Assembly (NCBI GenBank): GCA_022841325.1
Contig: JALHRS010000033.1
Span: 1-62,942, forward strand
Length of the DNA stretch: 62,942 bases
Direction: 5' to 3'
Origin: Lysobacterales bacterium
GTDB lineage: Bacteria > Pseudomonadota > Gammaproteobacteria > Xanthomonadales > SZUA-5
Shown here: positions 31,249-40,400 of the stretch, piece after piece
Position numbering within the stretch: the stretch's first letter is position 1
Layout: every line of letters begins with the position of its first letter
Made by a program: the position numbers and the translations under genes
The notes under the pieces: generated by a model
What the model was told of the DNA's origin: nothing
The model's input: only the letters and a program-made list of their open reading frames with translations
Database searches by the model: none

Positions 31249-31310
31249 GTCCAGACTTGTCTGGACGCCTCTCATCACATCCGGCCACAGGCGTCCAGAC
31301 AAGTCTGGAC
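31249..31310. repeat. Inverted pair of GTCCAGAC palindromes
   Basis: Two 18-bp units, GTCCAGACTTGTCTGGAC and GTCCAGACAAGTCTGGAC, are reverse complements of each other and are separated by 26 bp. They can pair with each other to form a long hairpin. The same arrangement occurs at 61603-61664. Confidence 0.85.
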
Positions 31311-31335
31311 CTACCAAAGCGCCCCGCTCCGCTCC

Positions 31336-31425
31336 TGTGGAGGGCCGCGCGCCTGCGCGGCCGCTCTTGCCGTTCGCGGGGCCTCATGAAGAGCGGCGCC
31401 GCAGCGCGGCGCCCTCCAGAGCAGA
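31336..31425. repeat. GC-rich inverted repeat
   Basis: A block GGAGGGCCGCGCGCCTGCGC continuing to CGGCCGCTCTT is followed about 20 bp later by its imperfect complement (AAGAGCGGCGCCGCAGCGC). A single related block lies near 11776-11812, so this is another small multi-copy palindrome. Confidence 0.65.
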
Positions 31426-31489
31426 CACCAGCAGGCCTCAAACTGGAATGCCATCGGCATTCATCGCTGCAGCCTGACGCCCCGCAAGA

Positions 31490-32338
31490 TCAACGCGGCG
31501 CACCACCCAGCGCCTGCCAGTGGTGGCGCAGATGATCGGCGATGAAACTCTGGATGAAGTAATAGCCATGATCGTAGTCGGCGTGGCGACGCAGCCTGAG
31601 GCTCTGACCCACCCTGGCGCAGGCCGCCTCGAATCTCTCCGGCTGCAGCTGGCTCATCAGGAACTTGTCCGCCAGGCCCTGATCGATCAGGATCTCTCCG
31701 GCAAAAGCGCCTTCGGCGATCAGGGCACAGGCATCGTGCCGCAACCAGGCCCGTCGATCTTCGCCCAGATAACGCGGCAGCGCCTTCTGGCCCCAGGGCA
31801 CCTCGATCGGCGCGACGATGGGTGCAAAGGCCGAAACACTGCGAAAACGCTGCGGATGCTTGAAGGCCAGCGTCAGCGCTCCGTGGCCGCCCATCGAATG
31901 ACCGAAGATGCCGCAGCGCTCCAGATCGGCATTGAATTCCTCGGCGATCAGCTGCGGCAGTTCCTGGCTGACATAGCTCTCCATGCGAAAACGCCCGGAC
32001 CACGGCGCTTCGGTGGCATCCAGGTAGAAACCCGCGCCCTCGCCGAATTCCCAGTCTCCGGTGGCGCCGGGAAAGCCGGTGTCACGCGGACTGGTATCCG
32101 GCGCCAACAGCATCAGTCCCAGTTCGGCCGCCATCCGCTGAGCACCGGCCTTGATCGCGAAGGTCTCCTCGTTGCAGGTAAGACCCGCGAGATAGAACAG
32201 CACCGGCAAGGAGCCCGCCGCCTGCGGCGGTCGATACACCGAAAAGCGCATCGGCCCGGCACAACTGGCCGAATCGTGCTGGTAGAAACCCTGCACGCCG
32301 CCAAAGCAGGCGTGCTCGCCGAGTACCTGGATGGCCAT
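31490..32338 (-). CDS. fghA: S-formylglutathione hydrolase
   Basis: A 282-residue esterase-fold enzyme that hydrolyses S-formylglutathione to formate and glutathione. The catalytic serine is S148 in FGHSMGGHGAL, and AGLTCNEETF and the C-terminal DYDHGYYFIQSFI are family hallmarks, the latter with the catalytic histidine. The ATG overlaps the adhC stop by 1 bp (TGATG at 32340-32336), so the two enzymes of glutathione-dependent formaldehyde detoxification are coupled. Confidence 0.95.
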   Translation of the reverse strand: MAIQVLGEHACFGGVQGFYQHDSASCAGPMRFSVYRPPQAAGSLPVLFYLAGLTCNEETFAIKAGAQRMAAELGLMLLAPDTSPRDTGFPGATGDWEFGEGAGFYLDATEAPWSGRFRMESYVSQELPQLIAEEFNADLERCGIFGHSMGGHGALTLAFKHPQRFRSVSAFAPIVAPIEVPWGQKALPRYLGEDRRAWLRHDACALIAEGAFAGEILIDQGLADKFLMSQLQPERFEAACARVGQSLRLRRHADYDHGYYFIQSFIADHLRHHWQALGGAPR

Positions 32339-33447
32339 CAGTAGACGACGACGCTGCGGATCGATTCACCGCGATGCATCAGATCGAAGCCCTCGTTGAT
32401 CTGATCCAGCGGCAGAGTGTGGGTGATCAGGCTGTCGATATCGATGCGCCCGTCCATGTACCAGTCGACGATCTTCGGCACATCGGTGCGTCCGCGGGCG
32501 CCACCGAAGGCACTGCCGCGCCAGTTGCGACCGGTGACCAACTGGAAGGGACGGGTCGAGATTTCCTTGCCCGATTCGGCCACACCAATGATGACGGACG
32601 TACCCCAGCCCTTGTGACAGCACTCCAGTGCCTGCCGCATCAGCGTGGTGTTGCCCACGCATTCGAAGCTGTAGTCGGCGCCGCCCTTGGTCAGGCCGAC
32701 CAGATAGCTGACCAGATCGCCCTCGACTTCCTTCGGGTTGACGAAATCGGTCATGCCGAATTTTTCCGCCAGCGCGCGTTTGGCCGGATTGATGTCGACC
32801 CCGACGATCTGGCTGGCGCCGACCATGCGCGCACCCTGGATCACATTCAGCCCGATACCACCGAGGCCGAAGACCACCACGCGTGAGCCGGCCTCCACCT
32901 TGGCCGTATAGATCACCGCGCCGATACCGGTGGTGACGCCGCAGCCGATGTAACAGACCTTGTCGAAAGGCGCGTCTGCGCGAATCCTGGCCACCGCGAT
33001 TTCCGGCAGCACGATGTAATTGGCGAAGGTGGACGTACCCATGTAGTGGTACAGCGGCCGGCCATCCAGCGAGAAGCGGCTGCTGCCGTCCGGCATCAAG
33101 CCCTGACCCTGGGTGCTGCGAATGGCCTGACACAGATTGGTCTTGGGGTTGAGGCAGTACTCGCACTCACGACATTCGGGCGTGTACAGCGGAATGACGT
33201 GATCACCCTTGCGCACGCTCTTCACACCCGCACCGACATCTACAATGACACCAGCCCCTTCGTGACCGAGGATCGAGGGAAACAGACCTTCGGCGTCCGC
33301 GCCCGAGAGCGTGTAGGCATCGGTATGGCAGATGCCGGTGGCCTTGATCTCGACCAGCACCTCGCCAGCGCGCGGGCCCTCCAGATCGACCATTTCGATA
33401 CTCAGCGGGGCACCCGCCTTGTGAGCGACAGCAGCGCGGACTTTCAT
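32338..33447 (-). CDS. adhC: S-(hydroxymethyl)glutathione dehydrogenase / class III alcohol dehydrogenase
   Basis: A 369-residue zinc enzyme that oxidises the formaldehyde-glutathione adduct. The catalytic zinc site is in TGICHTDAYTLSG and LGHEGAG, and the structural zinc site is CRECEYCLNPKTNLC. The NAD motif is VFGLGGIGLNVIQGARM. The start at 33447 follows GGAG by 6 bp; a longer frame opens at 33534. It is the first gene of the adhC-fghA pair. No FrmR-type repressor gene is adjacent. Confidence 0.95.
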   Translation of the reverse strand: MKVRAAVAHKAGAPLSIEMVDLEGPRAGEVLVEIKATGICHTDAYTLSGADAEGLFPSILGHEGAGVIVDVGAGVKSVRKGDHVIPLYTPECRECEYCLNPKTNLCQAIRSTQGQGLMPDGSSRFSLDGRPLYHYMGTSTFANYIVLPEIAVARIRADAPFDKVCYIGCGVTTGIGAVIYTAKVEAGSRVVVFGLGGIGLNVIQGARMVGASQIVGVDINPAKRALAEKFGMTDFVNPKEVEGDLVSYLVGLTKGGADYSFECVGNTTLMRQALECCHKGWGTSVIIGVAESGKEISTRPFQLVTGRNWRGSAFGGARGRTDVPKIVDWYMDGRIDIDSLITHTLPLDQINEGFDLMHRGESIRSVVVY

Positions 33448-33919
33448 GCTCGACTCCAACCGGCAGAAGAGCCAGAGTCTAGCCAAGCCGGCGTGGCGGC
33501 GGTGCATTCCCCGACACGGCGTCGCCCAAGCCACCGCAGCCGCCCTTCGTAGCCCGTTGTGCCGCGCAGCGGCTCAGCGGGGCTCTTCGGCGTCACTACC
33601 CGGACAGCGCTGCGCGCAGTGCGGGCTACAAGAGCCGCCTATCGTAGCCCGTTGTGCCGCGCCGCGGCTCAGCGGGGCTCTACGCATCACCGCCCGCACA
33701 GCGCTGCGCGCAGTACGGGTTACAACGGCTGCGGCTCTTTCCAACAACCGACAACCCGCAACCGGGAACCAGCCTTTCGTAGCCCGTTGTGCGGCGCAGC
33801 GGCTCAGCGGGGCCCTTGGCGTTGAAGCGATCGCGGGCAGAGCCCGCTCCCACAGTCCGGCACCGGTGGTCCATACCGACAACCGACAACCTGCAACCGG
33901 CAACCAATGACTCAAGAGT
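33448..33919. other. Intergenic region of tandem GC-rich repeats
   Basis: The gap has no gene. It contains three copies of TAGCCCGTTGTGCCGCGCAG followed by CGGCTCAGCGGGGC (about 33547-33587, 33643-33681 and 33779-33815). The first two are part of a roughly 96-bp tandem unit that also carries CAGCGCTGCGCGCAGT. It also holds a half copy of the TGGGAGCGGAC palindrome family near 33837. Confidence 0.7.
33547..33815. repeat. Three-copy AGCCCGTTGTGCCGCGCAGC repeat
   Basis: Copies 1 and 2 are tandem units of roughly 96 bp. Copy 3 is a shorter unit at 33779-33815. A related pair (GGTAGCCCGAGTGTGCCGCG) occurs in tandem at 61508-61599 near the other end of the window. Confidence 0.8.
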
Positions 33920-34642
33920 TCACGCCGCCGCAGCCGACTCGTTGTCCAGATCCGCCAGACGATAGCCCGCGCTGTGGATGGTGTGCAGCAGGGTCTTCTG
34001 GAAAGGCTTGTCGATGACCTTGCGCAAGTTGTACAGGTGCGAACGCAGGGTATCGCTATCGGGCAGCATGTCGCCCCAGACCTCACGTTCGATGTCGCGA
34101 CGCGAAACCACCCGCGGCGACTCCCGCATCAGGATCGTCAGCAGCTTCAGGCCGATCGGCGACACCTGCATGTCCTTGCCACCGCGGGTCAGGCGCAGCG
34201 TGGCGGTATCCAGCACCAGATCACCGACCCGCAGCACTTCCTGACTGACCTGGCGACGGTCACGACGGATCAGCGCCCGCACCCGCGCCTCCAGCTCCTT
34301 CACCTCGAAGGGCTTGACCAGATAGTCGTCGGCGCCGGCATCCAGACCCGTCACCTTGTCCTCCAGCGTGTCGCGCGCCGTCAGCATCAGCACCGGCGTC
34401 GACTTCTTCGCTTCCTGACGCAGCTTGCGGCAGACATCCAGACCATCCATGCCCGGCAGCATCAGGTCCAGCACCACCACGTCGTAACTGTTGCTCACCG
34501 CCAGATGCAGACCGGTCACGCCATCCGCAGCGTAATCGACCGAGTAGCCCCGGCGCTCAAGGAACTCCCCCACCATCTCCGAAATGCCGCGGTTGTCTTC
34601 CACCAGCAGCACCAGACCCGATTGCTCATCTCGCTTGTTCAT
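33920..34642 (-). CDS. OmpR-family response regulator, orphan
   Basis: A 240-residue two-domain regulator. The receiver domain has the phospho-accepting D59 in VVVLDLMLPGMDG, the acidic pair in LLVEDN and K110 in DDYLVKPFE. The winged-helix DNA-binding domain spans about 140-230 and ends HTIHSAGYRL. The start at 34642 is preferred over the ATG at 34648 because the Shine-Dalgarno AGGAG touches the first ATG and lies 6 bp from the second. No kinase gene adjoins it. It is divergent from the first lasso cyclase gene, so it may control that locus; this is inference from position. Confidence 0.92.
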   Translation of the reverse strand: MNKRDEQSGLVLLVEDNRGISEMVGEFLERRGYSVDYAADGVTGLHLAVSNSYDVVVLDLMLPGMDGLDVCRKLRQEAKKSTPVLMLTARDTLEDKVTGLDAGADDYLVKPFEVKELEARVRALIRRDRRQVSQEVLRVGDLVLDTATLRLTRGGKDMQVSPIGLKLLTILMRESPRVVSRRDIEREVWGDMLPDSDTLRSHLYNLRKVIDKPFQKTLLHTIHSAGYRLADLDNESAAAA

Positions 34643-34990
34643 GATCATCTCCTGGCCCGGGATAGGGCGTTTTCACGTATGTGAAGATACGCCTCTGGAT
34701 ATCGTGAAGATGTGAAGAGCAGCGACCTTCCGTCTCAATCCCGATCTGGACCACTGGCTGTGTCGAGGCCCATTGCCCTGAAGCACCCAGAATGCTCGAC
34801 CGAAATCATTTTGAAATCAGCGACATCCATCGAGCGAGCCAATCCGGGTTCGGTTCTGGACGAGCTTCGCAGTCGGAATCTACCCAGACACCCATAAATC
34901 GCCTTGCGAAAGGTGCACACGGCGCCATCAGCCAGACTCACCATTGCTATTGTCCAACGGTCCCGACGACGACATTGACCTACACTTCCC
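34643..34990. promoter_or_regulatory. Divergent control region between the response regulator and lasso cyclase 1
   Basis: The 348-bp region holds an inverted repeat TTCACGTATGTGAA (34672-34685) and three direct GTGAAGA units starting at 34681, 34704 and 34712, close to the regulator gene. Direct repeats are typical binding sites of OmpR-family proteins. Promoter elements cannot be assigned with confidence. The rest of the region shows no gene, and the cyclase ATG at 34991 has no clear Shine-Dalgarno sequence. Confidence 0.4.
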
Positions 34991-36733
34991 ATGGCCACCT
35001 TGTTGCTCTGGCTGAGCTGGCGCGAGACTGAACCGCCCGCAGACACCTGGCGACGCTTGCGGGCACGCGCCAGTGCTGGCAGTCGCCACGCGGGAACGGA
35101 GAAGAGCGGGCCGGGATTCAGGGCATACACCGCCAGCACCAGGGCTCAGGAGTCACCGTCATTGCTGCAGGGTGCCGGTGACGGGCACTGGCTGTTCATG
35201 CTCGATCGGGAGGCTGGACCCGCGCCTACGTCGCTCGGTGACAGCCATCAATGGCCGGAAGCGGTCCTCATGGATGGCTCCGCGACTTCCGCCATAGGTC
35301 TGCATCTACCGACTCTGCGCGTCAGCCTGTGCCGGGATCTGATGGGGCAGCGTCGTCTGGTGTATGCGCGCATCCCCGGCGGGCTGGTCGTGGCTTCCGG
35401 CGAGCACATTCTGCGGGCGCACCCAGCCATTTCCGATGAACTTGACGATGGCTATCTGGCAGCATTCCTTGCCGGACTTTCTCCTGCCCCAACCGAAACC
35501 GTCTACCGCGACATCCACCAGATTCCCGCCGGCGCACAACTGCACCTCGATGCGACCGGCGAGCGCCAGGTACAGACCCGATTGGAACCGGATCACGCCT
35601 GGCGTGGCATGTCCGATGAGCAGATCGTCGATCGATTCGGACAATTGCTGCACAGCAGCGTGGAGCGAGCCTGCCGGGGCGCCGCGCGAATCGGCATTTC
35701 GCTGAGCGCCGGCCTGGATTCAAGTTCAATTGCGGCGCTCGTCAGTCGCGAACGACCAGACAGTCTTGCCGTCACCCAGGGTCTTCCCGGCTACCCCGAC
35801 ATCGACGAAAGCACGATGGCGGCAGAACTGGCCCGCTTCCTGGGTATCAGCCACCATCACTTTGCCGCCGACCAGCTCTTGCCTTTTGCCGATGCCGAAC
35901 TACACCCGGTCTGTCCCGACCACCCGGCGCAGTCCCCGTTCAGGGCCTGGAAGGAAATGAGCTACCGTGCGATGGCGACCGCTGGCGTGGACGTCTGCCT
36001 GAATGGTGGCTTCGCCGACGATCTGTTCGCCGGTGACGTCGAATGGGTGGCGAATGCCATCCGCTTTCGGCGCTGGCGCGTGCTGCGAGAGCAGCTGACC
36101 GATTTCGCCAGCCGCGCCGGCCTGAGCGCCTTGATGCAGGACACCGCGGTTCGACGCCCGCTATCGCGCTTGCTGGGGCGAGTGCGCCAGCATTCTGATC
36201 GCCTGAACTGGCTGCGACCGCCCTATCGTCGCCGGATCGAGGAACGCCTTGATCAGGAGGCCGATCACTATCGGAGCTTCCCGCGACCGCAGCAGTGCAT
36301 GCGTCTGCTGGGGGCTGCAGCGGCCTTTGATGCCAATGCCGAGCAATGGTATGCGGGCCGCCATGGGCTGGAGCAACGCCAGCCTTTTCGCGATCAGCAA
36401 CTCACCCGCTGGTGTCTTTCCCTGCCAGCGGACTTCTTCATGCGTGATGGCCAGCGCAAGTGGCTGCTGCGCGAGGCGATGCGCGGCATCTTGCCTGAGG
36501 TATTGCGCAATCGAAGCAAGAGTTCGGACTTGACCCCTGCTTTCAATGCACTCGTTGCGGCGCAGAAGTACACGCTGGATCTCTCGCTTGCGGCATCGAG
36601 CGCGCACAGGCAGCGATATCTGGAGCAGACGGCCATCGACAAGATCTCTGGTGCCGATCTGGCCACGGCCAGCTGGCTGGCCGCTTCTCTTGGTTATTGG
36701 TTCCGCTTCATTACAGATTTGAAGGCACAATAG
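34991..36733 (+). CDS. Asparagine-synthetase-like lasso peptide cyclase (C protein), locus 1
   Basis: A 580-residue ATP-dependent enzyme expected to activate an Asp side chain as acyl-AMP and join it to the N-terminal Gly of a cleaved precursor. The N-terminal half is a degenerate glutaminase domain without the Cys2 nucleophile. The synthetase half has the PP-loop SAGLDSS (residues 239-245), the motif GGFADDLF (339-346) and RKWLLREAMRGILPEVLRNR near the C terminus. It is followed after 165 bp by a lasso-type precursor gene on the same strand. Plain asparagine synthetase is unlikely because Cys2 is absent and the precursor adjoins. No B or D gene is next to it. Confidence 0.85.
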   Translation: MATLLLWLSWRETEPPADTWRRLRARASAGSRHAGTEKSGPGFRAYTASTRAQESPSLLQGAGDGHWLFMLDREAGPAPTSLGDSHQWPEAVLMDGSATSAIGLHLPTLRVSLCRDLMGQRRLVYARIPGGLVVASGEHILRAHPAISDELDDGYLAAFLAGLSPAPTETVYRDIHQIPAGAQLHLDATGERQVQTRLEPDHAWRGMSDEQIVDRFGQLLHSSVERACRGAARIGISLSAGLDSSSIAALVSRERPDSLAVTQGLPGYPDIDESTMAAELARFLGISHHHFAADQLLPFADAELHPVCPDHPAQSPFRAWKEMSYRAMATAGVDVCLNGGFADDLFAGDVEWVANAIRFRRWRVLREQLTDFASRAGLSALMQDTAVRRPLSRLLGRVRQHSDRLNWLRPPYRRRIEERLDQEADHYRSFPRPQQCMRLLGAAAAFDANAEQWYAGRHGLEQRQPFRDQQLTRWCLSLPADFFMRDGQRKWLLREAMRGILPEVLRNRSKSSDLTPAFNALVAAQKYTLDLSLAASSAHRQRYLEQTAIDKISGADLATASWLAASLGYWFRFITDLKAQ

Positions 36734-36783
36734 ACACACATGTGACCTGATTCGATTGGAAATATTTTCTCTGGCACCGCTGT

Positions 36784-36812
36784 TTGAACTGAAACAACCG
36801 TTAAACTATGTG
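36784..36812 (+). promoter_or_regulatory. Candidate sigma-70 promoter of lasso precursor 1
   Basis: TTGAAC (36784-36789) and TATGTG (36807-36812) are separated by exactly 17 bp in an AT-rich stretch about 90 bp upstream of the precursor start. This would let the precursor be expressed more strongly than the cyclase gene before it. Confidence 0.4.
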
Positions 36813-36898
36813 TGGACAAACTTCGTGTGTCCGCAGGGAGCTTGTCCCCTCCAGTGGCTCTGAACTAGACTGTTGCAATGCAGAAAAGGGTGCCATCC

Positions 36899-37060
36899 AT
36901 GATCGACGCAACCGTTGTCTACCGGGCACCGGATCAGCAAGCGCCCTCAATTGCCTATCAGAAACCTGAGCTTCGTTGTCTGGGTGACCTTCGTGAGCTG
37001 ACGCTAGGAGGCTCGCTGGGCACGGGTGATAGCGGCAACCCTGGCATCCAGAGATTCTGA
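36899..37060 (+). CDS. Lasso-type RiPP precursor peptide, locus 1
   Basis: A 53-residue peptide (60 if the ATG at 36878 is used; 36899 is preferred because AAAAGGG lies about 8 bp upstream). The leader carries YQKPELRCLGDLRELTL, which fits the lasso leader signature Y-x2-P-x-L-x3-G-x5-T-x. The expected core is GGSLGTGDSGNPGIQRF (17 residues). Gly1 and Asp8 are placed for an 8-residue macrolactam, leaving a 9-residue tail with Arg16 and Phe17 as possible bulky plugs. It shares the LGDLRxLTLGGSxGxGDS block with the second precursor at 44252-44452. It follows the cyclase gene instead of preceding it, unlike the usual A-B-C order. Confidence 0.85.
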   Translation: MIDATVVYRAPDQQAPSIAYQKPELRCLGDLRELTLGGSLGTGDSGNPGIQRF

Positions 37061-37423
37061 TAGCGGAAGGGAATCGCAGTCTCGCGACTCTCCCCCATCT
37101 CCAGCGGATTTCCCGCATCCATCATGTCGAGGCGACTCGACAGGGCTGACGACAATCTGCGCCCAGGATGATGACCGAATCTGGTCCCAAGGGCATGGAC
37201 ATGGCTACTTGGCCAGAATCGCCCGCCGCGCATTAGACTCAGCCTTTTTTCAAGGCGTATCCGCGGCCCCCATGCGGAGGGCTTGACGGCCAACTGCTGG
37301 CCGTCGGCGTACCTGCGGATGACAGCCTTGGCCTGAGCACGGGCTGGGTCTACCTGTACCAACGGCAGGCCGTGAGCGGCATGTACACCATTGCCGACGA
37401 CTTCGAGGACTGATTTCGGACCA
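37061..37423. other. Gap between precursor 1 and the C25 protein 1 gene
   Basis: The gap lies between convergent transcripts. It contains a fragment resembling an FG-GAP repeat (37280-37413) and otherwise no recognisable feature. No T-run terminator was found after the precursor. Confidence 0.5.
37280..37413 (+). pseudogene. Remnant of an FG-GAP-repeat protein
   Basis: The frame reads GGLDGQLLAVGVPADDSLGL, then STGWVYLYQRQAVSGMYTIA and DDFED before a TGA at 37411-37413. The pattern DGxLLAVGxPxDDS...GxVYLYQR is that of integrin-alpha/FG-GAP repeats. An in-frame stop at 37234 and the lack of a start show it is a leftover C-terminal piece. It suggests that another surface protein gene was lost or displaced at this spot. 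Confidence 0.4.
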
Positions 37424-40400
37424 CTACTGCGAAAGCTTCAACGCCGGATCACCCAATAGATTGGCACCCACACTGACGTCATCGAACTGATCTCCTGACA
37501 GCTTGAGTTGCTGCTGGGACGCACGCAAGGCATCGCCGAGGCGGCCGTTGGGAAGCAGCGGCGCCAAGGCCGTCATCCAGGCGATATCGCTGGCCGTGTT
37601 GGTCAGTGCACCTGCGCCCAATACGGCAGCCGCACCGCCGCCGTTCGCCTGCAGCATCAGACCGTGTGCCACCGTGTTGTACACCGGATCGACGAAGTAG
37701 CTGCCATAGCAGCCCAACTGCCACACGACCATCGGCGATTGCGCATTGGCGAACATGCCACCGTAGACGCCAGCGGCAGTCACCAGACTCTCTCGTGACC
37801 ACGAGTTTGGCGAGCTGTGGCCAAAGAAGCTGACCAGCGATTGGCCGGCGTTGACCGCCGCAACCAGATCGTTGCGGGCCATCGCCACGCCCGCTGAACC
37901 CGGAGGATAGTTGCGCAGACTGATACCGCCGCGCGTCCAACCCGAACCCAGCGCATTCCCGACCGTATCTGAATAGGCATCGAAATTCAGACTGCCCTGA
38001 TCGCGGTCACTGGACTTGAAATAACTCGGGACATGGGTCGAGTTCTGGTACGCCAGAGTCTTGTCGATGACCGCATTCAATTCCGACACGGTCCGCACAG
38101 GGAAACGACCGATTGCCAGCGCGAACTGACCGCCGTCCTCAGCCTCACCATAGACCGAGTCCACCGGTGCATAGCGAATCAGCGTACCGGTGTGGCGGTA
38201 GTTGGTCGGCACGAAGCTGGTCGAATTACTGCCGCCGTAGTTGAAGTAGTCGTAGGTATCACCACCCACCAGCAGCACATAGCGCGTGCCGAGGCGGGCT
38301 TCCGCATCCCTCAACGCGAGCCGGATGGCCGTCGGACCGAAGGTGCCACTGTCATAGTAATCGTAGAGGTCCTCGACATTGATCACGCGCACGCTCAGAC
38401 CTTCTGCCTGACGAGCAGCCACCAACGACCCAAGGCTGTTGATGAAGCTGGGGTGGGACACGATCAGATACTCCGCCGCGGGACCAGCAAGTGGGTCGCT
38501 CACCCTGGGCTTGACCGCAAGGCTCGCGCTCACGGTTCCGCTTCGGGGCTGGATCCAGTAGCGGTCTCCGGTCGCTGAAGCCGCCGCGAAGGCCAGCTCA
38601 TAGCCACCCGGCACTGAAGTGAATCTCAGTCCGGACAGTTCCTCGGCAGGGCCATTCCGGCGCTGGCGCATCACCACCACATCGTCACGCGTCAGACCAT
38701 CCACGCGGAACGCCGTGCAGCCGGCCTCGTTTGCCCTGCACGCTGGAGAACCGCCCTGTTCGATGTTGTTGCTGAATATCTGGTCGCTGACCGGCGTCAG
38801 ATCACCGATCGGCGTCGGCGGTCCGACAAAGGCCAATTGATCCCCGACGGCCCGCAGGCGCTTCGTGTAATCGACCCGGATCGCTTCCAGATAGACCAGA
38901 TCGGCGTACAGGCCGGTGTTGCCCACCAACTCTACGGTGAGCGTGTTCGTCCCACTCTGCAACAAGCCCTGAGGCAGGTCCACGGCAATCACTTCGCGGG
39001 TGATTCCATCGAAGAGACGCGTGGCTATCTCGGTGCCATTGAGCAGCAGCCGTACGCTGTGCTCGGGGCCTTCCGGGAAGTCGATGCCACCCCAGACGTC
39101 GATCTCGATGCGCTCGGGGACTGTTCCCTGCGCCTTGTCGGGCAGATTGAAGGTCTCGGTCGCCGAGGCCGATGCAGAGTACACCCGCAGAATTCGGGTG
39201 GCGTACCAAGGGTCGCCGCTGGGAGAGGTGAAGTCGTAACCCCGGTTAGGTGCGTGCTCGAAACGATCCTGAACGACGCTGGTAGCCGCCAGCCTCCCGG
39301 CGCCTGCGAACACCGTGCGCATCGGCGATGACCCGCCCGCCTGACTCAGGCGATAAGCGGCAGTTCGCGTATACAAACTTCCCTCCACCGCCTTGCCCAG
39401 GAAGCTCAGCACCGACCCTGGCCCAAACAGAGCCGGCCCATCGTAGCGCAGTGGCTGCGCCTGCGAGCCCTGCGTCAGTCGAATCTGATGCGCGGGCACA
39501 CCCTGCCAGTCGATCCCCTGCGCCAGCAAGTCCTCATGGCTGACTGTCACCAGACCGGTGGCCGCGACTCGCACTTCGGCCTCGACCGGTTCGCCGCCGC
39601 GCGCCAGCAAGGCGGAGCGTTGAGCCTGACGGAAGCTGGCCTGCTCGGCGGCCACCGCGGCCCAATCAGTCGCGAAGGCGAGATCGCGTTCACCCGTATT
39701 TGATCCCACTGCGAACGGGCCGTATCGGGTCAGCCCGCTGTCGACACCCACTTCTTCGATCCAGACCTCGGTCTGTCCTGTGTAAGGGCCACGCACCTCG
39801 TAGTCACGCGGCGTCAGACTGGAACCGGCTGCTGGCACGAAGTTGTCGTTGACCGTCTGCAATGCGCGATCCGCGGGTTTCCCCGCGAGCACCCGGAAGC
39901 CCAGCGAACCGGCCTCGACGGCAGTACCAAAACGCACCACGAGCAAGCCGTTTTCAACCTGCACGGCGACATTTGACAGCGTCACCGGCACCGTACCTTC
40001 GGTAAAGGTACCCTTGCACTTGGTCGCCGGCGTGGGGCTGGTCTGATTGCAGACCGGATCGCCGCCATTCAGTCCCACAGCGACATTGTTGATGTCCGGC
40101 GTTGCTGCAGCCACCAGCACGGTCACGTCGAAGGAACTGCTGGTACCGGCGCTCAGTACGCCCGAATAGGTGCAGGAAATCTTGTGCAGAGGCGAGGTCT
40201 CCACCAGGGTGCACGACCAGAACGGGTCAGCCGAGGTGAAGCTGACATAGGTGATCCCGGAACGCAGCGTGTCCTCGATCACCACCGGCGCCACAGTGTC
40301 ATTGACCGTAGCCGGCGGGCCCTGATTGGTCACGTTGATCCGATAGGTCACGTTGACTGCCGTGTTGGTGTTGACCGGACCGGCAGGCGCGATCTTTGAC

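Larger units (their letters stand above)
31060..31489. other. Intergenic region made of palindromic repeats
   Basis: The gap holds an inverted pair of GTCCAGACTTGTCTGGAC units (31249-31266 and 31293-31310) and a GC-rich inverted pair at about 31336-31425 (GGAGGGCCGCGCGCCTGCGC against its imperfect complement). No gene is seen. Confidence 0.7.

Noticed and set aside
33547..33815. Possible CRISPR array because of spaced repeats
   Set aside because: Only three copies, unequal spacing, repeats themselves degenerate and GC-rich, and no cas genes.
34991..36733. Plain asparagine synthetase B
   Set aside because: The catalytic N-terminal cysteine of the glutaminase domain is missing and a lasso precursor follows, so a peptide cyclase is the better call.
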